From contig JAWXCH010000030.1 of NCBI GenBank assembly GCA_034440595.1, positions 1-9,194 on the forward strand: 9,194 nucleotides of DNA, given 5' to 3'. The notes below the pieces were generated by a model, which ran no database searches, had not been told where the DNA came from, and worked only from the letters and a program-made list of their open reading frames with translations. The translations under genes and the position numbers were made by a program. Positions 1 through 4,790 of this stretch are shown here, piece after piece. The stretch's first letter is position 1; each line of letters opens with the position of its first letter. Source of the stretch: JAWXCH01 sp034440595 (lineage in GTDB: Bacteria; Planctomycetota; Planctomycetia; Pirellulales; JALHPA01).

Positions 1-1
1 A

Positions 2-1378
2 CTGCGCACGCTCAAGCAGCGTGGTGCATCGATGGTCATCACCGTCGACTGCGGCATTGCCAGTTTGACCGAGGCCGATACGGCCAAACAGATCGGCCTG
101 GAACTGATCATCACCGACCACCATCAATTTGCCGAGCGCCTGCCAGACGCCGCCGCCATCGTCCATCCGCGTTTGCCTGGGCACAGCTATCCGTTCGATG
201 GTCTGGCCGGAGTCGGCGTCGCCTTCAAACTCGCCTGGGCAATTTGTCAGCGAGCCAGTCAGGCCAAAAAAGTCAGCGATCGGATGCGCAACTTTCTCAT
301 GCAAGCCATCGGGCTGGCCGCCATCGGCACTGTGGCCGACGTGGTACCGCTGCTGGATGAAAACCGCATCATCGTTCGCCACGGCCTCATCGCGCTGAAG
401 GAACGACCGTCGCTGGGCGTGGCGCAGCTCATGCGGCTGACCAAGCTCTCCGACAAGCCGCAATTGGAATGCGATGACATTGGCTTTTTCCTGGCCCCAC
501 GCTTGAACGCCGCCGGTCGACTGGGCCAGGCCCAACTGGCTGTTGAACTCCTCACCACACAAAACGCGGAACGCGCCTCGGCACTGGCCGAATACTTGCA
601 TGAACTGAACGGCAGCCGCGATACGCTGGAGCGCAGCATCAACCTCGCCGCGAATAAACAGATTCAGCAGCAGTTCGATATTGAAAACGATCCGGCCTTT
701 GTCCTCGCCGGGCGAGGTTGGCACCCCGGCGTGATCGGAATCGTTGCCGGTCGTTTGGCCGAGAAGTACCATCGCCCGGTGATTATCATCGCGCAGGATG
801 ACGTCGGCGTGAAACCGGGCGTCGGTTCTGGTCGCAGTATTCCCGGCTTTGATCTGCATGCTGCGATCTCGGCTTGCTCTGAGCATGTGATCAGTTTTGG
901 TGGTCACAAAGCGGCCGCCGGTCTGAAGATCGAAGACTCGCAGGTCGATGCCTTTCGCGAGAGTTTTTGCGAATACGTCACCGCCGAGTTGGCCGGTGGC
1001 GAATCTCAGGCTGAAATCTGGATCGATACCGAAGTCCCGCTTAGCTCGCTCACCACCGGTGTCGTGCAACAGATCGAACGCCTCGCTCCGTTTGGTCAAG
1101 GCAACGCACGGCCGATGCTCTGTGCCACGGAAGTGACTCTGGCCGAACCACCGAAAAAGATCGGCACGAGCGGCCGGCATCTGTCGTTTCGTCTGGTGCA
1201 GCATGGAGTTTCAATGCGCGGCGTCGCCTTTGGTGGTGGTGACTGGCACGAAGAACTCTGTGCCATCGATGGCCCGCTCAATATTGCCTTCCGCCCGGTG
1301 ATCAACACCTTCGGCGGCCGCCGCACAGTCGAGGTTCACATCGCCGACTGGCAGATCATGAAACCCGCAGTGACGTGA
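2..1378 (+). CDS. recJ: Single-stranded-DNA-specific 5'-3' exonuclease RecJ, 5' end missing (partial)
   Basis: RecJ degrades single-stranded DNA 5' to 3' in the cytoplasm during recombinational repair (RecF pathway) and mismatch repair. The reading frame is open to the left edge, so the gene starts upstream; the ATG at 32 is an internal methionine. The visible part is 458 residues, against about 560-580 for the family, so roughly 110 N-terminal residues with the first DHH motifs are outside the window. Numbering the fragment from position 2: VDCGIAS (residues 15-21) and TDHH (38-41) are metal-binding motifs of the DHH domain. GTVADVVPL (109-117) and LAPRLNAAGRLG (164-175) follow. WHPGVIGIVAGRL (240-252), SGRSIPGFDLHAA and GGHKAAAG (300-307) mark the DHHA1 domain. 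The C-terminal 120 residues, including LAPFGQGN, fit the RecJ OB-fold. All visible motifs are intact and there is no frameshift. Family assignment is near certain. Confidence 0.96.
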   Translation: MRTLKQRGASMVITVDCGIASLTEADTAKQIGLELIITDHHQFAERLPDAAAIVHPRLPGHSYPFDGLAGVGVAFKLAWAICQRASQAKKVSDRMRNFLMQAIGLAAIGTVADVVPLLDENRIIVRHGLIALKERPSLGVAQLMRLTKLSDKPQLECDDIGFFLAPRLNAAGRLGQAQLAVELLTTQNAERASALAEYLHELNGSRDTLERSINLAANKQIQQQFDIENDPAFVLAGRGWHPGVIGIVAGRLAEKYHRPVIIIAQDDVGVKPGVGSGRSIPGFDLHAAISACSEHVISFGGHKAAAGLKIEDSQVDAFRESFCEYVTAELAGGESQAEIWIDTEVPLSSLTTGVVQQIERLAPFGQGNARPMLCATEVTLAEPPKKIGTSGRHLSFRLVQHGVSMRGVAFGGGDWHEELCAIDGPLNIAFRPVINTFGGRRTVEVHIADWQIMKPAVT

Positions 1379-1386
1379 ACGTAGTA

Positions 1387-1422
1387 GGCACGGTCCCCGT
1401 GCCGTTAAACAAATCTTGTAGG
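1387..1422 (+). repeat. Degenerate intergenic repeat, copy A, with GGCACGG/CCGTGCC hairpin
   Basis: The 5' part is a perfect 7-bp inverted repeat, GGCACGG (1387-1393) and CCGTGCC (1397-1403), around a TCC loop. The following GTTAAACAAAT tract and TTGTAGG continue the repeat unit. A second copy at 1561-1596 matches at about 27 of 36 positions, counted by eye. The hairpin may also act as a weak terminator for recJ, but no T-run follows. Confidence 0.6.
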
Positions 1423-1460
1423 GTGTCGTGAAATGCACCGCGCGCTGCGTTTGGGGTTGC
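1415..1460 (+). repeat. About 46-bp repeat, left copy (inverted partner at 3886-3930)
   Basis: This stretch aligns to the reverse complement of 3886-3930 at about 34 of 46 columns with a single one-base gap. The shared blocks are TGTAGGGTGT, GCACC, CGTTTG and GTTGC at the same spacing. The two copies are in opposite orientation on either side of the toxin-antitoxin and double-CxxC genes. They could be members of a dispersed intergenic repeat family or the worn ends of an inserted unit. Confidence 0.6.
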
Positions 1461-1507
1461 GCAACAACTTGCCTCAACCATCGAGCGGTGGCCGCAACTT
1501 AATCGGT

Positions 1508-1526
1508 CGGTGCATGGAACGCACCG
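1508..1526. repeat. CGGTGC/GCACCG inverted repeat
   Basis: A perfect 6-bp stem (1508-1513 with 1521-1526) encloses the 7-nt loop ATGGAAC. The right arm and loop, GGAACGCACC, resemble the GCACC core of the 46-bp repeat at 1415-1460, so this may be another decayed member of the same family. Confidence 0.45.
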
Positions 1527-1560
1527 GAATCACGCCAGACGATATTCGCAAAACATAGCC

Positions 1561-1596
1561 AGCACCGTCCCCATGTCGTAAGGCAAATGTTGTGGG
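1561..1596 (+). repeat. Degenerate intergenic repeat, copy B
   Basis: Direct, ungapped match to 1387-1422 at about 27 of 36 positions, including the invariant GTCCCC core. Here the stem of the first copy is damaged (AGCACCG against CATGTCG), so the hairpin is no longer well paired. That fits decay of an older repeat. Confidence 0.55.
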
Positions 1597-1606
1597 CACA
1601 AATTTT

Positions 1607-1657
1607 CACCCCTCCCGCTTGCCGGAGAGGTCGCGGTATCAGCCGCGGGTGAGGGTG
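1607..1657. repeat. Compact multi-hairpin (REP-like) element
   Basis: Three nested or adjacent inverted repeats fold this 51-bp stretch. An outer CACCC (1607-1611) pairs with GGGTG (1653-1657). Inside it lie an imperfect CCTCCCG...CGGAGAGG arm pair around CTTGC (about 1612-1630) and a perfect CGCGG (1632-1636) / CCGCG (1643-1647) stem with loop TATCAG. The cloverleaf-like layout and CTC/GAG-rich arms are typical of REP-like intergenic elements seen in many bacterial genomes. Confidence 0.5.
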
Positions 1658-1725
1658 CGTTCCGTCGCCTTTCGCTCCGCCGAAAGAGTGCCTTCCTTTA
1701 TCTACTCTCAACTTTCCACTCTTTA

Positions 1726-1752
1726 GGGCGCGGCCCTCCCCACGCCGTTAAA
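1726..1752 (+). repeat. Possible third, shortened copy of the GGCACGG-type repeat
   Basis: The stretch GGGCGCGG...CCCCACGCCGTTAAA keeps the order of copy A (a GC-rich arm, CCCC, an arm ending GCCGTTAAA) but has a small insertion and several substitutions. The shared GCCGTTAAA end is exact. The match is weaker than between copies A and B. Confidence 0.35.
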
Positions 1753-1799
1753 TTTTTACACATTGCGCGTAATACCGGGCACGTTTGGCTGCAGATTAT

Positions 1800-1829
1800 T
1801 TGGTGATAATTCGCCATTTGTGATATACT
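1800..1829 (+). promoter_or_regulatory. Candidate sigma-70-type promoter of the toxin-antitoxin operon
   Basis: TTGGTG (1800-1805) and TATACT (1824-1829) are separated by 18 bp. The -10 box matches TATAAT at five of six positions; the -35 matches TTGACA at only three. A start of transcription 6-8 bp downstream of the -10 would fall on or next to the antitoxin ATG at 1836, implying a leaderless or nearly leaderless mRNA, which fits the missing Shine-Dalgarno sequence there. ATTAT (1795-1799) and ATAAT (1806-1810) form a short inverted repeat around the -35 and could be an operator for autoregulation, which is speculative. Confidence 0.35.
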
Positions 1830-1835
1830 TCAAGC

Positions 1836-2051
1836 ATGAGTACCATCATTACCGCCCATTTCGACGGTCGCGTTATTGTTCCCGATGAACCGCTCTCGCT
1901 TCAACCCGGTGAGAAAGTGCGTGTCACGATTGAGCGCGCGCCGACCGTTGCAGCCGACGCGCATCCCAGCCTGTTAGGCATTCTCGAAGGCAAGGCTTGG
2001 ATCAGCGACGACTTCGATGAGCCGCTGGATGAATTTAAGGAGTATCGTTGA
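1836..2051 (+). CDS. Type II antitoxin, DUF104/AF2212-like (VapB-type)
   Basis: A 71-residue antitoxin predicted to bind and neutralise the PIN-domain RNase encoded immediately downstream, and probably to repress its own operon. Residues 1-33 (IITAHFDGRVIVPDEPLSL, then PGEKVRVTIE) fit the small beta-rich DUF104/AF2212 antitoxin fold: a short strand, an x-P-x-E-P-L turn, then PGxKVRVTIE. Residues 47-70, containing ILEGKAWISDDFDEPLDEF, form the acidic tail expected to wrap around the toxin. The ATG at 1836 is the only plausible start and has no evident Shine-Dalgarno sequence. The stop codon overlaps the toxin start (TTGA at 2048-2051), so toxin translation is probably coupled to antitoxin translation. 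Family and pairing are clear; the exact antitoxin subfamily is less so. Confidence 0.85.
   Translation: MSTIITAHFDGRVIVPDEPLSLQPGEKVRVTIERAPTVAADAHPSLLGILEGKAWISDDFDEPLDEFKEYR
2037..2042 (+). promoter_or_regulatory. Shine-Dalgarno site of the toxin gene
   Basis: AAGGAG ends 5 nt before the TTG at 2048 and lies inside the antitoxin's last codons. It is the strongest ribosome-binding site in the window and decides the toxin start, since the next in-frame ATG is far inside the PIN domain. Confidence 0.7.
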
Positions 2052-2437
2052 GTCGCATCCTACTTGATACACAAGCTCTGCTTTTCGCGACGATCAGCCC
2101 CACGAGTCTATCCGACCGGGCAAGACAAGTTTTCGCCGACGGGAACACGGAGAAGCTCTTGAGCTACGCCAGTGTATGGGAAATGTCGATCAAGTTGGGC
2201 ATTGGCAAACTCAAGTTGCCCGAACCGCTCGGAACTTGGCTTCGTCGCTTAGTCGATAACCGCAGCCTGACGCTCGTTGAAATTGGTCTGGAACATCTGC
2301 TGGCGATCGAAACGCTTCCGGCTCATCACGGCGATCCGTTCGACCGACTCATCGCGGCGACCTGCCTTGCCGAAGACTTCGCCTTGCTATCTAACGATTC
2401 CGCGTTCGATACGTACGGCGTGCGGCGTGTGTGGTAG
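2048..2437 (+). CDS. PIN-domain toxin, VapC-type ribonuclease (Sll0205-like)
   Basis: A 129-residue PIN-domain protein, full length for the family, predicted to be a Mg2+-dependent endoribonuclease that stops translation when not bound by the antitoxin. Motifs in order: ILLDTQALL (D7), YASVWEMSIKLGIGKLKL (E45), HHGDPFDRLIAAT (D96 and D99) and LLSNDSAFDTYGVRRVW (D117). The four acidic positions expected for the PIN metal site are all present, so the enzyme looks active. The usual histidine of LDTHALLW is glutamine here and the W is F, a mild departure. The start is TTG, overlapping the antitoxin stop by 4 nt with AAGGAG ahead of it. A rare start codon beside a strong binding site suggests tuned, coupled expression. 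The cleaved RNA cannot be inferred from the sequence. Confidence 0.9.
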   Translation: MSRILLDTQALLFATISPTSLSDRARQVFADGNTEKLLSYASVWEMSIKLGIGKLKLPEPLGTWLRRLVDNRSLTLVEIGLEHLLAIETLPAHHGDPFDRLIAATCLAEDFALLSNDSAFDTYGVRRVW

Positions 2438-2538
2438 TGGGAATCACATCCTGTCGATGTTGGTGGCAGTGGCGTACGTCATGTACGTTGGGCGCGTCTG
2501 ATTTTCGTTTTTCCTACTGGAAGGTTGTCGCCATAAAA

Positions 2539-3528
2539 ATGTTATTTCAATTCTACGACAACACTAATCACAATGATCGCCAGGGTTACGCCTGGGCGAG
2601 CGGCATCTATCCGCCGTTCGAGGTCGACTTTGAATGTCCAAACTGCAAGCACTATGAAAGCACGTATCGCGGAACCGCCGTCGCTCGGATTGACGAGGGC
2701 AAGCAGTGGCCTGACATAATGGGAAACGGCGCGGGGCAGCCTTCTTTCGTTTTGAGCCGACGTGTGTTGGACGCGATGCGAGAGGCCGGGATTACTGGAT
2801 ATATTGAACACCCGGTCGTGATTGAAAATATTCAGGATGCGCGACTCAAGAGGCTTCCGTCACCGGAGTATGGCTATCTGGAAATCACCGGTGGCATTGA
2901 TCTCGATTTGCCGGCGAGTGGTTTCCGCGCCGTCGGGCCAGTTTGCAGTCTGTGCGGTCAGACGAAATGGGAAGGAGAGTTCAAGCAGTTCGTGCAAGTA
3001 GCCGATAGCTGGGATGGAACGGACATCTTTACTGCGCGAAACTATCGCTGCGGCGTCGTTTACTGTAGCGAAAAGTTTCTGTTGCTTGCCCGTCAAGAGC
3101 GTTGGACGAACTTTCGGTTTACTCCATTGGATGCCGTACTTCGTCATGTCGTCGGTTGGAAGGGAATTGACTACCTTGGCAAGAAGTGGCCGCCACAGTG
3201 GTATCCAAAGAAGCCCAGTGACGGCAGGACTTTTGAGGAATGGATAGAGTTAGTCTCAACCTTTCAGATTGATGACGAGCCGGATATGTATCCAACTCAT
3301 ATCGCGGCTGCCTTGCCAGACTTTGGCAGCCGTTCTGTTTCGTACGTTCTAGAAGTGCTTCAAAATGGAAGTGCTCAAGCTAAGAAAAATGCGGCTTACG
3401 TGCTTGCTCGCTTGTATAGAGAATGCAATGCGGAGTTGTCTGAGGATGTTCGCCGGCAAATCCTCGTCCATGCGCCGATTATTCATCCATCATCGTTGCA
3501 TCTAGCTGAACCAGGCGAGGGGTTGTAA
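2539..3528 (+). CDS. Double-CxxC motif protein, resembling SitI6-like immunity proteins
   Basis: A 329-residue soluble protein without signal peptide or membrane segment. CPNC (33-36) and CSLCG (136-140) form two CxxC knuckles about 100 residues apart, a likely shared zinc site. C171 and C176 are two further cysteines. After the second knuckle comes DIFTARNYRCGVVYCSEKF and WTNFRFTPL (189-197). This order (N-terminal strand, CxxC, long middle, CxxCG, 'F..RN...V.SE.F', 'W.N..F.P') resembles the double-CXXCG family described in Myxococcus, whose SitI6 members protect against transferred toxins. The match is from memory of the family pattern, not a search. Residues 252-315 are mainly helical (THIAAALPDF, KKNAAYVLARL) and resemble a HEAT-like extension. 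I chose the ATG at 2539 because the upstream GTG-started frame encodes an implausible Cys/Trp-rich leader overlapping the toxin. GGAAGG at 2519-2524 is rather far upstream. Codon use looks more AT-rich than in the neighbours, especially after 3360, hinting at transfer. No partner toxin is visible. Confidence 0.6.
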   Translation: MLFQFYDNTNHNDRQGYAWASGIYPPFEVDFECPNCKHYESTYRGTAVARIDEGKQWPDIMGNGAGQPSFVLSRRVLDAMREAGITGYIEHPVVIENIQDARLKRLPSPEYGYLEITGGIDLDLPASGFRAVGPVCSLCGQTKWEGEFKQFVQVADSWDGTDIFTARNYRCGVVYCSEKFLLLARQERWTNFRFTPLDAVLRHVVGWKGIDYLGKKWPPQWYPKKPSDGRTFEEWIELVSTFQIDDEPDMYPTHIAAALPDFGSRSVSYVLEVLQNGSAQAKKNAAYVLARLYRECNAELSEDVRRQILVHAPIIHPSSLHLAEPGEGL

Positions 3529-3587
3529 CTATTCCTGCACTCGTAGCCTTGTCGGGGCTGTCGCACGATCCACCAAACGGCTTTTCC

Positions 3588-3604
3588 ATCTTGCGGAGCA
3601 AGAT
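3588..3604 (+). terminator. Terminator-like stem-loop after the double-CxxC gene
   Basis: A perfect 7-bp stem, ATCTTGC (3588-3594) and GCAAGAT (3598-3604), with loop GGA lies about 60 nt after the stop at 3528. Only a short TT follows, so this is not a textbook intrinsic terminator. Confidence 0.3.
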
Positions 3605-3808
3605 TGCTACATTACTCTACGCGGTACGCCGGCCTACGGCCCCCATCTCCCGAACCGTCGCCGCGCCGCTAGCGTACCAAAATAAGCCCGGATCCTAGGT
3701 GGATTGCGCCTGCGGGTGCTACTGCACTAGACAGGCCCGATTGCCAGACGTTAAGTTCTAGGTCTACAGTAGCAACGGATTTTGCGAACTGTAACGCTGG
3801 TAAGGGGT

Positions 3809-3835
3809 TGAGTGGAGCATGGTGTGTTCCACTCA
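3809..3835. repeat. TGAGTGGA/TCCACTCA inverted repeat
   Basis: A perfect 8-bp stem (3809-3816 with 3828-3835) has an 11-nt loop. It lies about 160 bp upstream of the ABC ATPase start. It could be a regulator-binding site or a decayed repeat; nothing in the sequence distinguishes these. Confidence 0.45.
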
Positions 3836-3885
3836 CCGGCTGTCTGAGGGTTGGCGTGCCGTGCGTGAATGACGCTCGGGGGCGT

Positions 3886-3930
3886 GCAACGTCAAACGGG
3901 GTGTCTGGTGCGTTGCACACACCCTACATG
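3886..3930 (-). repeat. About 46-bp repeat, right copy (inverted partner of 1415-1460)
   Basis: Read on the minus strand this begins CATGTAGGGTGTGTGC and matches 1415-1460 at about 34 of 46 columns. On the plus strand it overlaps a perfect 8-bp inverted repeat, GTGCAACG (3884-3891) and CGTTGCAC (3911-3918), with a 19-nt loop. The left copy has no equally long stem. Confidence 0.6.
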
Positions 3931-3935
3931 ACTGG

Positions 3936-3955
3936 ATTCCCGCCTTCGCGGGAAT
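3936..3955. repeat. ATTCCCGC-cttc-GCGGGAAT interspersed hairpin
   Basis: A perfect 8-bp stem with a 4-nt loop, embedded in the context CTGG...GACG. This exact kind of palindrome (ATTCCCGC, short loop, GCGGGAAT followed by GAC) is a well-known interspersed intergenic element in many proteobacterial genomes. It sits 36 bp before the ABC ATPase start, where it could affect transcript ends or mRNA stability. Confidence 0.6.
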
Positions 3956-3991
3956 GACGAACTAATGGTGCCTCCAAAGGGAGTTTGATTC

Positions 3992-4732
3992 GTGGTGAAC
4001 GACAGCACGCAACCGGCCATGATCGAGGCGGTCGGCCTTTCCAAGTTCTACGGCGAATTTGCCGCCATCCGTGACATCTCGTTCAGCATCGCTCGCGGAG
4101 AGGTGGTCGCGTTTCTTGGCCCGAACGGTGCCGGAAAAAGCACAACCATGAAACTGCTGACCGGGTATTTATCGCCATCCAAGGGGGTGGCACGGATTGC
4201 CGGGCACGACATGGCCAAGGACCGCATCGCCGGGGCAGAACGACTCGGGTATCTGCCAGAAAACGGGCCGCTGTACCCGGACTCCACCCCGCGAAGTTTG
4301 CTGGAGTTTTTTGCCGATGCACGCGGGCTGGCCCCGGCGTATAAGCGGCAGCGGATTGCGGCGGTCATCGAACAGTGTGATTTGGGGGGGGTGATTGGCA
4401 AGCCGATTGGGAAGTTGTCAAAAGGATATCGTCAGCGTGTCGGTATGGCGCAGGCGTTGTTGCATGAGCCGGATGTGTTGATCTTGGACGAACCGACGGC
4501 CGGCCTGGACCCGAATCAGATTCGCGAAGTGCGCAACGCGATTCGGCGATTGGGGGAGAATAAAACTATTTTGTTGTCGACGCACATTCTGCAAGAGGTG
4601 GAGGCGATTGCCAGCCGCGTGGTCTTTATCAACGAAGGTCGACTGGTCTATGACGGGACGCCGGCGGAATTGAAGCAGGGGAATCAATCGCTGGATGAAC
4701 GTTTCCACGTATTGACCGGGGCGGGGAAGTAA
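3992..4732 (+). CDS. ABC transporter ATP-binding protein, GldA/CcmA-type (ABC-2 family)
   Basis: A 246-residue cytoplasmic ATPase expected to drive the membrane protein encoded 58 nt downstream. All nucleotide-binding elements are intact: Walker A GPNGAGKST (43-51), a Q-loop region YLPENGPLY (88-95) with glutamate where most ABC proteins have glutamine, as is usual for the GldA group, signature LSKGYRQR (142-149), Walker B VLILDEP (162-168), D-loop AGLDP and the H-loop histidine H198 in STHIL. Length is normal for a one-domain ATPase. The GTG at 3992 is preferred because AAAGGGAG ends 8 nt upstream. A second GTG follows directly, and an ATG at 4019 would still leave the whole domain. A run of eight G at 4384-4391 encodes part of LGGVIG between Q-loop and signature and is a possible slippage site. 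The substrate is unknown. Gene order points to a Gld-type system, but a role in gliding should not be assumed. Confidence 0.92.
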   Translation: MVNDSTQPAMIEAVGLSKFYGEFAAIRDISFSIARGEVVAFLGPNGAGKSTTMKLLTGYLSPSKGVARIAGHDMAKDRIAGAERLGYLPENGPLYPDSTPRSLLEFFADARGLAPAYKRQRIAAVIEQCDLGGVIGKPIGKLSKGYRQRVGMAQALLHEPDVLILDEPTAGLDPNQIREVRNAIRRLGENKTILLSTHILQEVEAIASRVVFINEGRLVYDGTPAELKQGNQSLDERFHVLTGAGK

Positions 4733-4790
4733 GACGCGCGATAGGGTGTGGGGATCTGGATTTTCTCGAACGAAGATTTGAAGAGTGCTT

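Larger units (their letters stand above)
1379..1835. other. 457-bp gene-free region rich in degenerate repeats
   Basis: No credible gene lies here. Short open frames on either strand have no start signal and no recognisable protein character. The region is a patchwork of hairpins and diverged repeat copies, listed separately, followed by a pyrimidine-rich stretch at about 1690-1722 and then a promoter-like site before the antitoxin gene. The recJ transcript probably ends here. The first hairpin (1387-1403) begins 9 nt after the recJ stop but lacks a T-tract. Confidence 0.7.
3529..3991. other. 463-bp gene-free region with several inverted repeats
   Basis: No credible gene is seen. The best antisense open frame (3669-3920) runs through inverted repeats and has no protein character. 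The left half holds a terminator-like stem at 3588-3604 and GC-rich sequence without clear structure. The right half holds three separate hairpins (3809-3835, 3884-3918, 3936-3955), leading to the ribosome-binding site of the ABC operon. I could not identify a convincing -35/-10 pair for that operon. Confidence 0.65.

Noticed and set aside
32..34. ATG at 32 as the start of recJ
   Set aside because: The frame is open to the window edge, the residues before it (LRTLKQRGAS) fit RecJ, and starting here would delete the N-terminal DHH motifs.
259..642. 127-residue minus-strand frame within recJ
   Set aside because: It is fully inside an intact, highly conserved exonuclease gene and has no recognisable protein pattern.
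1379..1835. Possible CRISPR-like or tandem array, given repeated motifs
   Set aside because: Copies are diverged, unequally spaced (about 174 and 165 bp apart) and without unique spacers of constant length, which excludes a CRISPR array.
2473..2487. CGTAC-gtcat-GTACG inverted repeat between the toxin and the double-CxxC gene
   Set aside because: Only 5 bp of stem and a single occurrence. It could be a repeat fragment or chance, so it was not listed as a site.
2277..2501. 74-residue plus-strand frame overlapping the toxin 3' end
   Set aside because: It is out of frame with the intact PIN domain, has no ribosome-binding site and has no motif.
2431..2538. In-frame extension of the double-CxxC protein back to a GTG at 2431
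   Set aside because: The added 36 residues are Cys/Trp/Arg-rich, overlap the toxin's last codons, lack a ribosome-binding site and do not resemble a signal or domain. The ATG at 2539 begins a plausible protein.
3669..3920. 83-residue minus-strand frame in the gap before the ABC operon
   Set aside because: It runs through two inverted repeats, has no binding site ahead of its start, and its amino-acid composition looks random.
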